DNA from: CAWHHZ01 sp963829355
GTDB taxonomy: Bacteria > Acidobacteriota > Thermoanaerobaculia > Gp7-AA8 > JAHWKK01
Assembly (NCBI GenBank): GCA_963829355.1
Contig: CAWHHZ010000012.1
Span: 62,001 to 126,000, forward strand
Length of the DNA stretch: 64,000 bases
Direction: 5' to 3'
Shown here: one piece after another, positions 36,916-46,540 of the stretch
Position numbering within the stretch: position 1 is the stretch's first letter
Layout of the letters: each line of letters begins with the position of its first letter
The notes under the pieces: generated by a model
Database searches by the model: none
What the model saw: the letters and a program-made list of their open reading frames with translations, nothing else
Told to the model about the DNA's origin: nothing
Made by a program: the position numbers and the translations under genes

Positions 36916-38322
36916 ATGAACAAGACTCAAATCTGCACGGGCCTTCTCGTACTGATTCTGCTCAGTTGCCAGTCGGACGAGACTCCCGAGGGCAGCAAAG
37001 CGGTGACCGACCAGGTCTCGCATGATGCGGTCACGGCCGCCGCACAGTCCGCGGCAGAGGGCACGCAGTTGATCGAGTCCGCCCTCGCGAGACGTGCCCG
37101 CGGCGAGTATGGGCTGGCGCTCGAGGCTGGGAACCAGGCGCTTCAGATCGCGGAGGCCACGGGAGACCGCGCACTGGAAGCGCGAGCGCACAACATTCTC
37201 GGATTGATCGACAACAGCCGGGACGAGCCGGCGGCGGCATTGCGCCACGGGCTCGAGGAGTTGCGAATCTACGAGGGTCTGGGCGATCTGAACGGGCTCT
37301 CCCAGAGCCTCAACAACGTCGGCAACAGCTATCGCCGCCTGGGAGAGTATGAAAAGGCGCTCGACTATCATCAGCGATCGCTGGCGATCAAGCTCGAGAG
37401 AGGCGATCAGGATGGCGCCGGCTACTCGCACCACAACATCGGGGAGGTGCTGAGTGAACAAGGCAAGCATGAGGAGGCTCTGGAATCGTACGCGCGGGCG
37501 GAGGCGGACTGGCGTGCTGTGGGCAACCTCCGCGCGGTCGCGGCTGCGCTGAAGTCTGAGGGTCTTGCGCTCGAATCGCTCGGACGGCTGGATGATGCGC
37601 TTCGCCAACTGCGCGCTTCACTCGCGTTGAGGGGGGACCCACCGAACCCGCACGGCGAAGCGGAAACTCTCCTCAGCCTCTGTCGCGTGCAGTTGCGTCT
37701 GGGAGCGGCAAAGGAGGCAGTGAAGAGCTGCAACCAGGCGGCCACACTGGCTGAGAATCTCGATCAGACGAGTCTCCTCGGCGATGCGCTCGCGGGCCTC
37801 GCCGCCGCAGAGATTGCGAGTGGAAACGCGTCAGCGGCCGGAGGATTGCTCGAGCGGCAGATCGAGCTCCAGCGACAGATGCGTGACCAGGAGCGGGCCC
37901 GTCTGCGCGGGGAAATGCGCGCCACCCTCGCAGCCTATGAGGCCGAGCTCAGCACCGAACGGCTGGAGCGGAAGGCCGAGCTGCAGGAGGAAACCGTAAA
38001 GAGGGGCATTGCCGAGCGGAACCTCGCACTCCTCACAGCCGCACTACTGCTGGTGATCGCCGGATCTGCACTCCTGGCATTCCGGCACAAGCGCGAATCG
38101 GAAATGCGGTTCCGGCGTCAGGCCGAGGATCTCGAGCAGGCGCTCGCTCAGGTCAGAACGCTGCGCGGGATGCTGCCTTTTTGTGCGTGGTGCCACACAA
38201 AGGTTCGGGACGACGCAGGGGAGTGGAAGCCGCTCGAGAGGTTCGTCGAGGAGAACACGGATGCCGTTATGACCCACGGAATCTGCCCGGAATGCCAGAC
38301 GGCCAACTTCCCGAAACGATAG
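36916..38322 (+). CDS. TPR lipoprotein-like sensor with coiled coil, membrane helix and Cys-rich tail
   Basis: The 468-residue protein begins with a lipoprotein-like signal (LLVLILLSC, Cys18). Residues about 50-315 hold at least six TPR units, for example QSLNNVGNSYRRLGEYEKAL. A coiled coil (about 315-370), a membrane helix (LLTAALLLVIAGSALLAF) and a second short coiled coil follow. The tail LPFCAWCHTKVRDDAGEW ending HGICPEC is the cysteine module often found at the end of PAS or receiver signalling proteins. The layout copies TPR histidine kinases minus the kinase. It begins 40 bp after the Ser/Thr kinase stop, so it may pass signals with it. Confidence 0.8.
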   Translation: MNKTQICTGLLVLILLSCQSDETPEGSKAVTDQVSHDAVTAAAQSAAEGTQLIESALARRARGEYGLALEAGNQALQIAEATGDRALEARAHNILGLIDNSRDEPAAALRHGLEELRIYEGLGDLNGLSQSLNNVGNSYRRLGEYEKALDYHQRSLAIKLERGDQDGAGYSHHNIGEVLSEQGKHEEALESYARAEADWRAVGNLRAVAAALKSEGLALESLGRLDDALRQLRASLALRGDPPNPHGEAETLLSLCRVQLRLGAAKEAVKSCNQAATLAENLDQTSLLGDALAGLAAAEIASGNASAAGGLLERQIELQRQMRDQERARLRGEMRATLAAYEAELSTERLERKAELQEETVKRGIAERNLALLTAALLLVIAGSALLAFRHKRESEMRFRRQAEDLEQALAQVRTLRGMLPFCAWCHTKVRDDAGEWKPLERFVEENTDAVMTHGICPECQTANFPKR

Positions 38323-38386
38323 AACAGCATGTCATCCTGGGCGGGGGAATGACGCCGCTTCGCTTCGCCAGTGGAGTGAAATGAAT

Positions 38387-38514
38387 TGTCATCCTGAGCC
38401 GCCGGATCCCGCGAAGCGGGGAGTAGGACGGTCGAAGGATCTCGTGGAGCCTACCGGCCCGAAGTTCGGCTAGAGTCAGGACGTACCCGATCCTTCGCTT
38501 CGCTCAGGATGACT
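38387..38514. repeat. Inverted-repeat element, family C, copy 1
   Basis: The ends are TGTCATCCTGAGC and the inverse GCTCAGGATGACT. Inside are CGAAGGATC and GATCCTTCG blocks. The right end contains the stop codon and last codons (DESS) of the response regulator gene on the minus strand. A related start, GTCATCCTGGGC, lies at 38333. The same end sequences bound 58679-59057. Confidence 0.75.
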
Positions 38515-38923
38515 CGTCTTCGTCAGCAAGTACCGACTCGAGCAGCAACAGCAACTGATCGGCGGAGAACGGTTTTTTCAGAAAGCCCGCTTCCGCATTC
38601 TCGTACGATCCGTCATCCATTCCGCTCGCGATGATGATCGTTACGAAAGGATTGATCCGTTTCAGATTTTCGATCAGCCTGGCGCCATCCATGACTGGCA
38701 TCACGAGATCTGTGATGACGACGGAGATCTCCTCACCATGACTGTCATAGAGATCGAGCGCACGCGCTCCGTCTTCGGCGACCAGGACTCGATACCCGTA
38801 CGACTCGAGTGTCTCCTGGACGATCTCGAGGATCGATACTTCGTCATCGACCATCAGGATCAGCTCACCGTCGCCTCGTCGCAGCACGTGCGGTTCAATT
38901 GGAGGTGACAGGGGACTCGTCAT
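38504..38923 (-). CDS. Response regulator (receiver domain only)
   Basis: This 139-residue protein has a single receiver domain: acidic pair in LMVDDE, phospho-acceptor Asp in VITDLVMP, Ser/Ala switch in IIIASGM and Lys in FLKKPFS. There is no output domain, so it probably relays phosphate or regulates by binding. Its ATG overlaps the stop of the upstream hybrid kinase (ATGA), so both are made together. The last four codons lie in a family C repeat, so the natural C-terminus may have been changed by insertion. Confidence 0.9.
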   Translation of the reverse strand: MTSPLSPPIEPHVLRRGDGELILMVDDEVSILEIVQETLESYGYRVLVAEDGARALDLYDSHGEEISVVITDLVMPVMDGARLIENLKRINPFVTIIIASGMDDGSYENAEAGFLKKPFSADQLLLLLESVLADEDESS

Positions 38924-40575
38924 CTGTGGCGGCGTCCGATGGGGAGGTATATCGTCAGGTTCGCACCGTCACCGACTCGGCTGATCAGATCAATGAATCC
39001 GCCGTGGCCCTTCACGATCCCGAGTGCAGTCGACAGGCCGAGCCCGGAGCCGACACCCGGGCGCGTCGTGAAAAATGGCTCGAAGACCCGGTCCTGAATC
39101 TGCGGCGAGACGCCTCGACCGTCGTCCGTTACTTCGATCTTTACGTATTGTCCGGGAGGCGCCTCGCCATGCAGTGTGACGAGAGGATTGGTCAAGACAA
39201 CGTTTTCGGCCGAGATCAGGAGATGCCCTCCGTTCGGCATTGCGTTGCGGGCATTCACAGAGAGGTTCAGAAGCACCTGATTGAGCTGCGTTGCGTCGCC
39301 TTCTACCGGCCATAGGTCCGTCGGCATCTTTGTCCTGAACTCGATGTTCTTGGGGAAGGTGCTGGTGATGATTGATGCCACTTCCGCGACGACGTCCTCG
39401 ACTTGAAGCGTCGTTCGGGACACTTCGACGCCGCGGGCGAATGAGAGAACCTGTCTGACGAGAGTCGTCCCGCGACGGGCGCTCTTCTCGATGTTTTCGA
39501 TGACTGCAAGCACTTTCTCTCGAGTCTCAACCTGCTTGAGATAGCTGACACCCATGACGATGGGAGCGAGCAGATTGTTGAAATCGTGAGCGATACCGCC
39601 GGCCAGGGTCCCGATACTCTCGAGTCTCTGGGCCCGGAGCAGTTGAGCCTCGAGCTGTTTCCTCGCCGTGATGTCGGTAGTAATGGCGAGAACGGATGTC
39701 GGATTGCCATCGTCGTCTCTCACGAGCGTCCAGCGGGCTTCCAGTAGCTTGACCTGACCGCTCTTCATGACGTGCTCGATCTCTCCGCTCCACTCACCCT
39801 TCTCCAGCACCACCCGCATCGCCTCATCGAACGCATCTCTGTCGTCGCACACGAGCTCCGCCGCCGATCTTCCGAGTACTTCCTCGGAGGACCAGCCATA
39901 CAGACTCTCAGCACTCCGGTTCCAGTAGAGAACGCGATGATCGAGATCGCGCACGACGATCGCGTCCTGCGCAAGGTCGAGCAACGCAGCCTGGTCGCGG
40001 AGCTGAGAGTTCGCTTCCTTCAGCGCCGTTTCGGAGAGCCTTCGTTCGACGATGTCCTGCTGAAGGATGCGGTTCGCCTCCTCGAGCTGGAAGGTCTTTT
40101 CCTCGAGCTTCCTGATCAGAGTTGCACTGTATAGCTCGAGCGTCGCTTTCTCATCAGCCTCCGGGGCAGCGGAGCCACCCGTCGTTGCCGTCGTTCCAGA
40201 TGCTGAAGTGCCATCCAGTACGGAACGCAGCTTCGTCATGAATGCTTCGGGCTCGGCGGGTTTGACTATGAAAGCATCTGCGCCGAGGCTGAGGGCGAGA
40301 CGCTCATCGTCCGGCTCGGTGTAGGTCGCCGTGTAAACGATGAAAGGAATGTTCGAGAGTCGCTCGTCCGACTTCCAGAATCTGAGAAGTGTGTAGCCAT
40401 CCATCACCGGCATCAGCAGATCGGAGACGACCAGATCGGGAGTGGATTTCCTGGCCAGAACGAGCGCTTCGGCGCCGTGGCGAGCGGTTTCGACCGAGAA
40501 GCCGTGTGCCGTGAGCAGGACTCGCAGGTATTCGAGATTCTCCGACTTGTCGTCGACCAGAAGGACCCGTGTCAT
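38920..40575 (-). CDS. Hybrid sensor: receiver-PAS-histidine kinase
   Basis: The 551-residue protein has an N-terminal receiver (residues 1-120, VSDLLMPVMDGYTLL with phospho-Asp and VKPAEPE with Lys), a coiled coil, a PAS domain (about 205-315, ending in the PAC sequence LAITTDITARKQLEAQL), and a kinase core. The H-box is GGIAHDFNNLLAPI, the NtrB/hybrid class. The ATPase has NLSVNARNAM, DDGRGV and GSGLGLSTALGIV. It has no membrane helices, so it works in the cytoplasm. Its start overlaps the stop of the receiver protein upstream and its stop overlaps the next receiver gene, making a coupled cluster. Confidence 0.92.
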   Translation of the reverse strand: MTRVLLVDDKSENLEYLRVLLTAHGFSVETARHGAEALVLARKSTPDLVVSDLLMPVMDGYTLLRFWKSDERLSNIPFIVYTATYTEPDDERLALSLGADAFIVKPAEPEAFMTKLRSVLDGTSASGTTATTGGSAAPEADEKATLELYSATLIRKLEEKTFQLEEANRILQQDIVERRLSETALKEANSQLRDQAALLDLAQDAIVVRDLDHRVLYWNRSAESLYGWSSEEVLGRSAAELVCDDRDAFDEAMRVVLEKGEWSGEIEHVMKSGQVKLLEARWTLVRDDDGNPTSVLAITTDITARKQLEAQLLRAQRLESIGTLAGGIAHDFNNLLAPIVMGVSYLKQVETREKVLAVIENIEKSARRGTTLVRQVLSFARGVEVSRTTLQVEDVVAEVASIITSTFPKNIEFRTKMPTDLWPVEGDATQLNQVLLNLSVNARNAMPNGGHLLISAENVVLTNPLVTLHGEAPPGQYVKIEVTDDGRGVSPQIQDRVFEPFFTTRPGVGSGLGLSTALGIVKGHGGFIDLISRVGDGANLTIYLPIGRRHR

Positions 40576-40965
40576 CGCTTCCCCTCGTCAGCGGCCGGCG
40601 ATGTTGCGACACTCTCGATCTGGGCAATGAACGTGACAGGATCGATCGGCTTTTCGATGTAGCCGTCACAGCCGGCTGCGATCGCTTTTTCCCGATCACC
40701 GACCATGGCGTGCGAAGTCACCGCAATAATGGGAACTGCAGCGAGTGATTCGATGCGCCGAAGCCGGCCGGCCACTGTATACCCATCCATGATGGGGAGT
40801 TGAATGTCGAGCAGGACGAGGATGCGGATGGATGTCTCTAGCGAGCTCGATCCCTCTGAGACCATCCGATGCGGCGACCACGGTATATCCGTGTTTCTCG
40901 AGGAGAAACTTGACGAGATAGCGGTTCTGGTCGTTGTCTTCGATCAGCAGAATCGTTTTTGACAT
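40572..40965 (-). CDS. Response regulator, receiver domain only (frameshifted)
   Basis: The ATG at 40965 gives MSKTILLIEDNDQNRYLVKFL, a typical receiver start. An extra base near 40819-40822 breaks it. Removing it joins RDIHPH to LVLLDIQLPIMDGYTV, restoring the phospho-Asp, the TSHAM switch and the YIEKPIDP lysine. The repaired length is about 130 residues. The stop overlaps the start of the hybrid kinase, and the start is 3 bp from the end of the upstream kinase. Confidence 0.85.
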
Positions 40966-40968
40966 AGG

Positions 40969-43170
40969 TCAGCTTGCTCTCCTCGTCGGCAGAGTCACGG
41001 TGAACTCGCTTCCCTGCGACCATTCACTCCTCACCTCGATCTCACCACCCAGAAGGTCGACCAGCCGCTGACATATGACGAGTCCGAGGCCCGTACCGTC
41101 GTGCTTTCGCGCCATCCCGCTGTCGAGCTGCCGGAACGGCTGAAAGAGTAAGGCGAGATCTTCGGGACGGATGCCGATTCCGGTGTCTGCGACGCTGAAG
41201 CGAAACGCGTGCTCGATCGCGTCGTGCGTTGTTTCTCCCTCCACGGGATCGACCGACAGAGTGATTCGGCCGTGGTCGGTGAATTTAATCGCATTACTCA
41301 AGAAGATTGAGAAGGATCTGCTCGACTCGTCTCCGATCGCTCACCATCATCTTTGCTTCGGGAGAGATCTCGACCTGGAGGTGCACATCCTTGTGAGCGA
41401 CGAGTGTACCGACGGACTCGACGAGGCCTCTGATCGAGTCGGGAAGATCGAACGGTTCGTCGTGGACCTCCATCTGTCCGGCTTCAATTTTAGAGAGGTC
41501 GAGAACGTCATTGATCAGTTCCAGAAGGTGCCGCGCGCTCGTCTGCACCATCCCGAGCTGCCTCTTCTGTTCATCATTCAACGGTCCCGCCAGGCCCTGC
41601 TGCAGGATTCCGGTGAATCCGATGATCGAGTTCAGAGGCGTGCGCAGCTCGTGCGACATCGTCGCGAGGAAAGCGGATTTGAGCCGGTCCGACGCTTCGG
41701 CCACCCTCAGATCGTGAGAGACGGCCGTCGAGAATGCTTCGAGCTCGCGATTCGCGATCTCGAGTTGAGCGGTGCGCTCGACCACACGCTGTTCGAGCGT
41801 GTCGTGCGCCTCTCGCAGCGCGACTTCCGCCTGCTTCCGTTCGGTGATATCCATCACCGCTCCGTTGAAGGTGGTGGCGTGGCCGTCAGCCTCCCCCTCC
41901 ACTCGTCCTCTCGCCTGCAGCCAGAGTATTGCGCCGTCCTTCTGACGGACCCGATACTCCACATTGTAATGGCCGCAGGTCTGGACTCGCTCGTTCTATC
42001 CGTGAGCCGACCTCCTTCCGGTCGGCGTCGTGAATGACCCGGAGGTAGGACTCGACGGGAAGACCAGCAGCCGCCTCGTCCGGGTCAATCGAGAACATCC
42101 GGGCGATGAACTCGTCGCCGACCAGCCGGTCATTCTGGATATCCCAGGTCCAGGTGCCGATCGAGCCCGCCTGGAGTGCCGAGCTCAATCGCGCCTGCGT
42201 GTCGCGCAGCGCCTGCTCTGCCTTACGTCGCGAGGTGATGTCCTGGATCTGTGCGATCTGGTAGATCGGGGTGCCGAGCTCGTCTCGGACGCATGAGACG
42301 CTCACGAGCGCGGTGATCATGTGGTCCGTCCGCGTGGAGGTAGCGCTTCTCGAGCTGAAAAATATCGATCTCGCCCGCAAACAGGCGCCGAACGCTTTGC
42401 TCGCTCATCGCCCGATCATCGGGATGGGTGAGGTCGCGGAAGTTCAGCTCAACGAGCTCATCTTCGGAATAGCCGAGAAGCTCACAGAGAGCATTGTTGA
42501 CCTTCATGAAACGGCCATCCGGGGAGACCAGCGCGATTCCTATGGGTGCCCGTTCGAGCGCAGTCGCAAAGCGCTCCTCGCTGGAGCGCAGCAGTTCTTC
42601 CGCCTGCTTCCGTGTTGCCTCCCGAACGATGTTGTCGAGCGCGTAAGAGACGTCGGCGGCCGCTTCACGGAGCAGTACGATCTCCTTCTCCTTGAAGTAG
42701 TCCACATCACTTGCGTAAACATTGATGGTTCCACAGACGTCATCGTTTTGCCGGATCGGAAACGCCGCAAGGGAGCGGAATCCGAGTCGTTTAGCCGGTT
42801 CCCGCCAGGGGCTGGCCGCCGGATCACTGAACATGTCGTTGCAGATATAGGGCTGCTCCTCCCGGAACGCGGTCGCCGTCGGACCGTACCCCTCCGGCAG
42901 ATTGTCGGTGTGGATGTCGAGGTTCCCGACATAATCTTCGCCGTCTCCCCACATTGCAACCGGCTGGATCGTGCGATCCATTGAATCGTGCCAGCCGATC
43001 CATGCCATCCTGAATCCGCCGTTTTCCACCAGGACCTGACAAACTCTTCGAAACAGCTCGTCCCGCGTCGGCATCCGCACGATCGCCTGACTCACGCCAC
43101 TGAGCGCGTCATACAGCCGGTTGAGCCGCAGGATCTCAATCTCCTGCTCGGTGTGCTCTCTCAAAGACAT
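40969..43170 (-). CDS. GAF-PAS-PAS-PAS sensor histidine kinase (three frameshifts)
   Basis: The start at 43170 (MSLREHTEQEIEIL) opens a GAF domain (about residues 20-190), then PAS domains at about 200-320, 330-440 and 440-485, each with PAC signatures such as IAQIQDITSRRKAEQAL and MDITERKQAEVAL. HisKA with HELRTPLNSIIGF and a HATPase with SNAIKF, DTGIGI and GTGLGLVI follow. Three single extra bases, near 42323, 41986 and 41302, break the frame. Each repair gives a seamless domain join, for example LHADG-HMITALV and NLL-SNAIKF. With repairs it is about 733 residues and soluble, and it heads the cluster ending at 38504. Confidence 0.8.
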
Positions 43171-43414
43171 CCAGCAGGAACTATACGCCCCGCGCGCTGA
43201 CATGTCGCCCGGGCATGGACGCGCGAGGGATGCGAGGCCAAGCCGGAGGAGAGGTCGATAGAATGTCGAGACGAATCGTGTCCTGGTCCGGCACGGATCG
43301 GTTCTGATCGACGTCTCACGGATCGCCACACCCTTCATTCCGCTGACGACGCGTCCGGGGCTCTCGCCGCACACGATCGGAGTGATGAGCGGAGTCTTGC
43401 TGATCGACAAACGC

Positions 43415-44278
43415 TCAGGGGGCGAGGTGGCGATGGTTCTGGGTGTCGTGATCGCGGACTGCCGGACGTGCAGAGTCAGCGCACCAGTCGTCGCGCTGTT
43501 GCTGGAAGGGACGCAGTTGCAGCTTTCCGAACGAGACGTCGCGCGGATCACGGTAGGCGGGGACACCGATCTCGATCTGATCCTGGGGAACATCGAGCAG
43601 AAGTGTGCCGTGAAGCCGGTCCCATACGGTGAAGATGCTGGACCAGTTGCTGTCGGTCTCGTTCCTGTAGTTCGAATGGTGGATCCCATGCATGCGCGGC
43701 GTGACGATGATCCCAACCAGCACCCGTTCGAATCCGATCGGAAGACGAAGGTTCGAGTGATGAAAGAGGATGCACGCGAACAGAACCGCCTGCCAGACGA
43801 CCACGGCGGCGGGTCCGGCACCAATGATCGTGATCTGCAGCGCTCGCACGAGCACCGACAGACCCAGTTCACCGAAGTGGAAACGGAACGCAGTCGACGC
43901 ATCCAGATCCAGATCAATATGGTGAATCAGATGAAAGCGCCAGAACAAGGGGACGAGGTGATTGATCCGATGCCACCACCAGAGGGTGTAGTCGAGCAGC
44001 AGAAACGCGATGACTCCTTCGACCAATGAGGGCCAGCTCACGAGGCTCAGGAGACCGATCTGCTTCGCTTCGACCCACGCCGAGACCGGGATGAGAATCA
44101 TCATCTGCAGGGGGATGACCATCACTGCCGCGAATCCACCGGTGGCGAGGTTGCGCACCACATGCCGCAGTCTCTGTTCCCTGCGTGCACGCAAGCTCCG
44201 TACGGACTCCGCCGTGGCAAACACGACGAAGGCCGCGGCCGCAACCACGGGTGTCAGCCAGGTGGGAATGGCCGGCAA
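43415..44278 (-). CDS. Sterol desaturase / fatty acid hydroxylase superfamily membrane protein
   Basis: This 287-residue protein has four to five membrane helices and the eight-histidine diiron pattern of the superfamily: WHRINH, HLIHHIDLD, HHSN and HGIHHS. Members oxygenate or desaturate lipids, sterols or carotenoids using oxygen and a diiron centre. The substrate is unknown. There is no associated lipid gene nearby. The last 40 residues are hydrophilic and Arg/Asp-rich. The 43171-43414 gap upstream of the histidine kinase holds nothing recognised. Confidence 0.9.
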   Translation of the reverse strand: MPAIPTWLTPVVAAAAFVVFATAESVRSLRARREQRLRHVVRNLATGGFAAVMVIPLQMMILIPVSAWVEAKQIGLLSLVSWPSLVEGVIAFLLLDYTLWWWHRINHLVPLFWRFHLIHHIDLDLDASTAFRFHFGELGLSVLVRALQITIIGAGPAAVVVWQAVLFACILFHHSNLRLPIGFERVLVGIIVTPRMHGIHHSNYRNETDSNWSSIFTVWDRLHGTLLLDVPQDQIEIGVPAYRDPRDVSFGKLQLRPFQQQRDDWCADSARPAVRDHDTQNHRHLAP

Positions 44279-44383
44279 CGGCTTACCTCAGGATCTGCTG
44301 GTTGGTCAATCATCGCCCGCATCTCGATTCATTCTACACAGTCGATTGATGGCGATACGGCAGCCATGTGTTAAAACGCTTTC

Positions 44384-44692
44384 ATGTACATCGCGATGAA
44401 TCATTTCAGAATCGCCGCAGGCCGGGGTGAGGAATTCGAAGAGCGCTGGCGAGAGCGGAAGAGTCACCTCGGAGAAGTCCCGGGCTTCATCCAGTTCGAC
44501 CTCGTGCGAGGGCCCGATCACGAGGATGGATCTCACCGCTACGCCTCTCACGTCATGTGGGAGACCGAGCAGCACTTCGCAGACTGGACCCGGAGTGATG
44601 CGTTCCGGAAGGCCCACGCTTCGGCGAGGATGCCCGAAGGAATGATGATTGGCCATCCGCAATTCATGGGATGGGAGTCGATCCAGCTCTAG
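44384..44692 (+). CDS. Antibiotic biosynthesis monooxygenase (ABM)-type small protein
   Basis: This 102-residue protein has the ferredoxin-like ABM fold: MYIAMNHFRIAAGRGEEF at the start, EVPGFIQFDLVRGPD, then WETEQHFADWTRSDAF. It most resembles the HmoA/HmoB haem-degrading or quinol-monooxygenase groups. A reaction cannot be set from sequence, since the catalytic residues of haem-degrading members (Asn, Trp, His) are only partly matched. Its stop codon TAG is also the first base triplet of a family B repeat. Confidence 0.8.
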   Translation: MYIAMNHFRIAAGRGEEFEERWRERKSHLGEVPGFIQFDLVRGPDHEDGSHRYASHVMWETEQHFADWTRSDAFRKAHASARMPEGMMIGHPQFMGWESIQL

Positions 44693-44873
44693 CCCGTATT
44701 TCTCACCAGATATCGTAGCGAGGCGGCGGAGAGTGGTGCGGATGCAAGGCGCGCGAAGGTTCGGCCCCGCAGGCATAGTCGACACTATGTCGAGGAGCCG
44801 AATCGAGCGCAACGCAGCAGCCGCGCCGCTATCCGTCGCCGCAGTAGAAAGCTGGTGAGAAATGCGGGCTAGT
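44690..44873. repeat. Inverted-repeat element, family B, copy 1 (MITE-like)
   Basis: The ends are CTAGCCCGTATTTCTCACCAG and the inverse CTGGTGAGAAATGCGGGCTAG, giving perfect CTAG edges. The interior of about 140 bp shares GCAGTAGAAAG with the shorter copy at 52301-52363. No transposase is present. The left edge is the stop codon of the ABM gene. Confidence 0.85.
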
Positions 44874-44887
44874 GCATCGTTCGCGGC

Positions 44888-46540
44888 TCAGCGCGCGAGA
44901 CCCACTGGATCGACTCGACTCCATTGAGGGGCGATCTCGTCATCTTCTGATGGCTTCGCAGGGCGGATTGTCCGGGCCAGATGCATGCGCTCGTCGCTGA
45001 TGCGCTGCTGTGCGTCGGCGATGACGACCTCTTTGGTGTGAATCTCCCGCTTCAGTGTCGCCGCTTCTGCCTTGTTCCGCTCGAGTTTCCTGAACGATCC
45101 ATCAATTGACGCTCTGGTGGTTCTGATCTCCCGGCTGAGCTCTCGTCGCTTCTCATCGAGCTGCCTCAGGGCATCCATCGCGCGGCTGAATGCAGCTCCG
45201 TCCATTGTGTCGCCTTCAACGTGCCTCATCATCGATCCGTGGGAAGACTCGACTCGCTTCAACTCGGCCGAGAGTGAATCGATTGCGCTTTCGCCCGTCT
45301 GGATCTGCTCCTCGAGCTGGTGAATCGAGGAGATCGCGGCGTCGTGTCTTTCGACGATAGGCCGGAGCTCGGCGACTGCCGATTCCTCGAGCGTGCGCCA
45401 CTGAGAAATCATCATCTCGTGTCGTTGGAGTGTGGATGCACGGCTCTGTCGCTCTCGTTCCTCGGCGCGAATGGTCGAGTAGCCGTTGAGACACCAGTCC
45501 TCGAACCGAAGCGGATCGATGGATCCTCCGAGGGAGGCGCGCTCGGGAGCTGGCAGAGAGGAATCGAAGATGCCCTTCCGATACTGGTCGTAGAGGCTGT
45601 GTAGTTGCTCGCTGAAGTAGATGGAGATGCTGCGGGGCTGGAAAGCTTTCAGGATCAACAGGCCGAGGAAGAGGAAGGCGAGGAAGGCGCGCAAGGCAAT
45701 CTCTGCCTGGCCGAACTGCGGATCCGCGGCAAGTTGCGCAAGGATGGCCGCGCTCGAGTGGACGCCAGGTTTTAGAACTTCAAGACCGTAGTGCTCTTTC
45801 AATTGTTCAGTGCTCAATGCATCGAATTGGCGAAGAGCCTCGACGCGTGATTGTCCGAGCATCCTGATCTCTTCGTTCTTGTCGGCGAGCTGACGTTCGA
45901 TGGTCTCCAGTGCGGGCCCGCGGCCATGCCTTCCGGACAAGCCGACCCCGGCCGCCTCGCGGACGCGCTGCTCTTCGAGAATCTTTCGTTCCTGAGTGAG
46001 CTCGTCGATGCGTGACTGGAACCTGCTCTCGATCCGTTGCCGGATCGTCGTGATGCCCGCGGCGTTCTGCCGTTCCATCTCCGCCTTTACGTCGCCGGAG
46101 AAGATCGCCTGGGCCAGAAAGGGAGCCGTGATCATCAGCGACAGCGTCACGATGGCCACGCGAGCCCCTACACCTGCGAAGAGCTTGAGCCGTTCCAGCC
46201 GCTTGTGATGACTCCTTCCTGTGATCGCCTCTTCGTACCGACCGCTCCTGAGGTCGAGAGTCATGAAGCTCGTATCGATGATCCAGATCAGCAGAAAAAT
46301 GAACCCCGCCGCGATGGCGGCCGTCACCAGAGGGTAGCGGCTCGACATGAGCGATCCGACATAGCCCCAGGCGATCGCCTCGGCGAGAGCCATGGCGACG
46401 ATGATGAGACGGGCCGAAAAGATCCAGAAGTCACCGCTGCGGGTCAGGAGCTCGTTCCCGTACGGCTTCAGTGAAAAAAATCGTCTCGTCGGCTCTTCTG
46501 CCCGGGCGGCAGGGGCGGAACGCGGGGGAGTCTCTGACAT
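44888..46540 (-). CDS. DUF4407-family membrane coiled-coil protein
   Basis: The ATG at 46540 follows GGAGGTGAACTGCTG at suitable spacing. An in-frame ATG at 46579 is less likely. The 550-residue protein has a cytoplasmic N-terminus, membrane helices (about 35-60, 70-90, 125-150), a long coiled coil with FQSRIDELTQERKILEEQ, another hydrophobic segment (FLAFLFLGLLILKAF) and a second coiled coil to the end. This is the DUF4407 layout. The family's function is unknown. A structural or signalling scaffold is possible. There are no obvious partner genes. Confidence 0.82.
   Translation of the reverse strand: MSETPPRSAPAARAEEPTRRFFSLKPYGNELLTRSGDFWIFSARLIIVAMALAEAIAWGYVGSLMSSRYPLVTAAIAAGFIFLLIWIIDTSFMTLDLRSGRYEEAITGRSHHKRLERLKLFAGVGARVAIVTLSLMITAPFLAQAIFSGDVKAEMERQNAAGITTIRQRIESRFQSRIDELTQERKILEEQRVREAAGVGLSGRHGRGPALETIERQLADKNEEIRMLGQSRVEALRQFDALSTEQLKEHYGLEVLKPGVHSSAAILAQLAADPQFGQAEIALRAFLAFLFLGLLILKAFQPRSISIYFSEQLHSLYDQYRKGIFDSSLPAPERASLGGSIDPLRFEDWCLNGYSTIRAEERERQSRASTLQRHEMMISQWRTLEESAVAELRPIVERHDAAISSIHQLEEQIQTGESAIDSLSAELKRVESSHGSMMRHVEGDTMDGAAFSRAMDALRQLDEKRRELSREIRTTRASIDGSFRKLERNKAEAATLKREIHTKEVVIADAQQRISDERMHLARTIRPAKPSEDDEIAPQWSRVDPVGLAR

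Noticed and set aside
38504..43170. The four frame breaks in the two-component cluster as programmed frameshifting
   Set aside because: No common slippery heptamer or downstream structure is visible at the four sites, and each needs the same kind of one-base removal. Sequence error is simpler.
44301..44352. A third copy of family G near 44301
   Set aside because: Only about 14 bases (GCGGGCGATGATTGA in inverse) match, which is too short to separate from chance.
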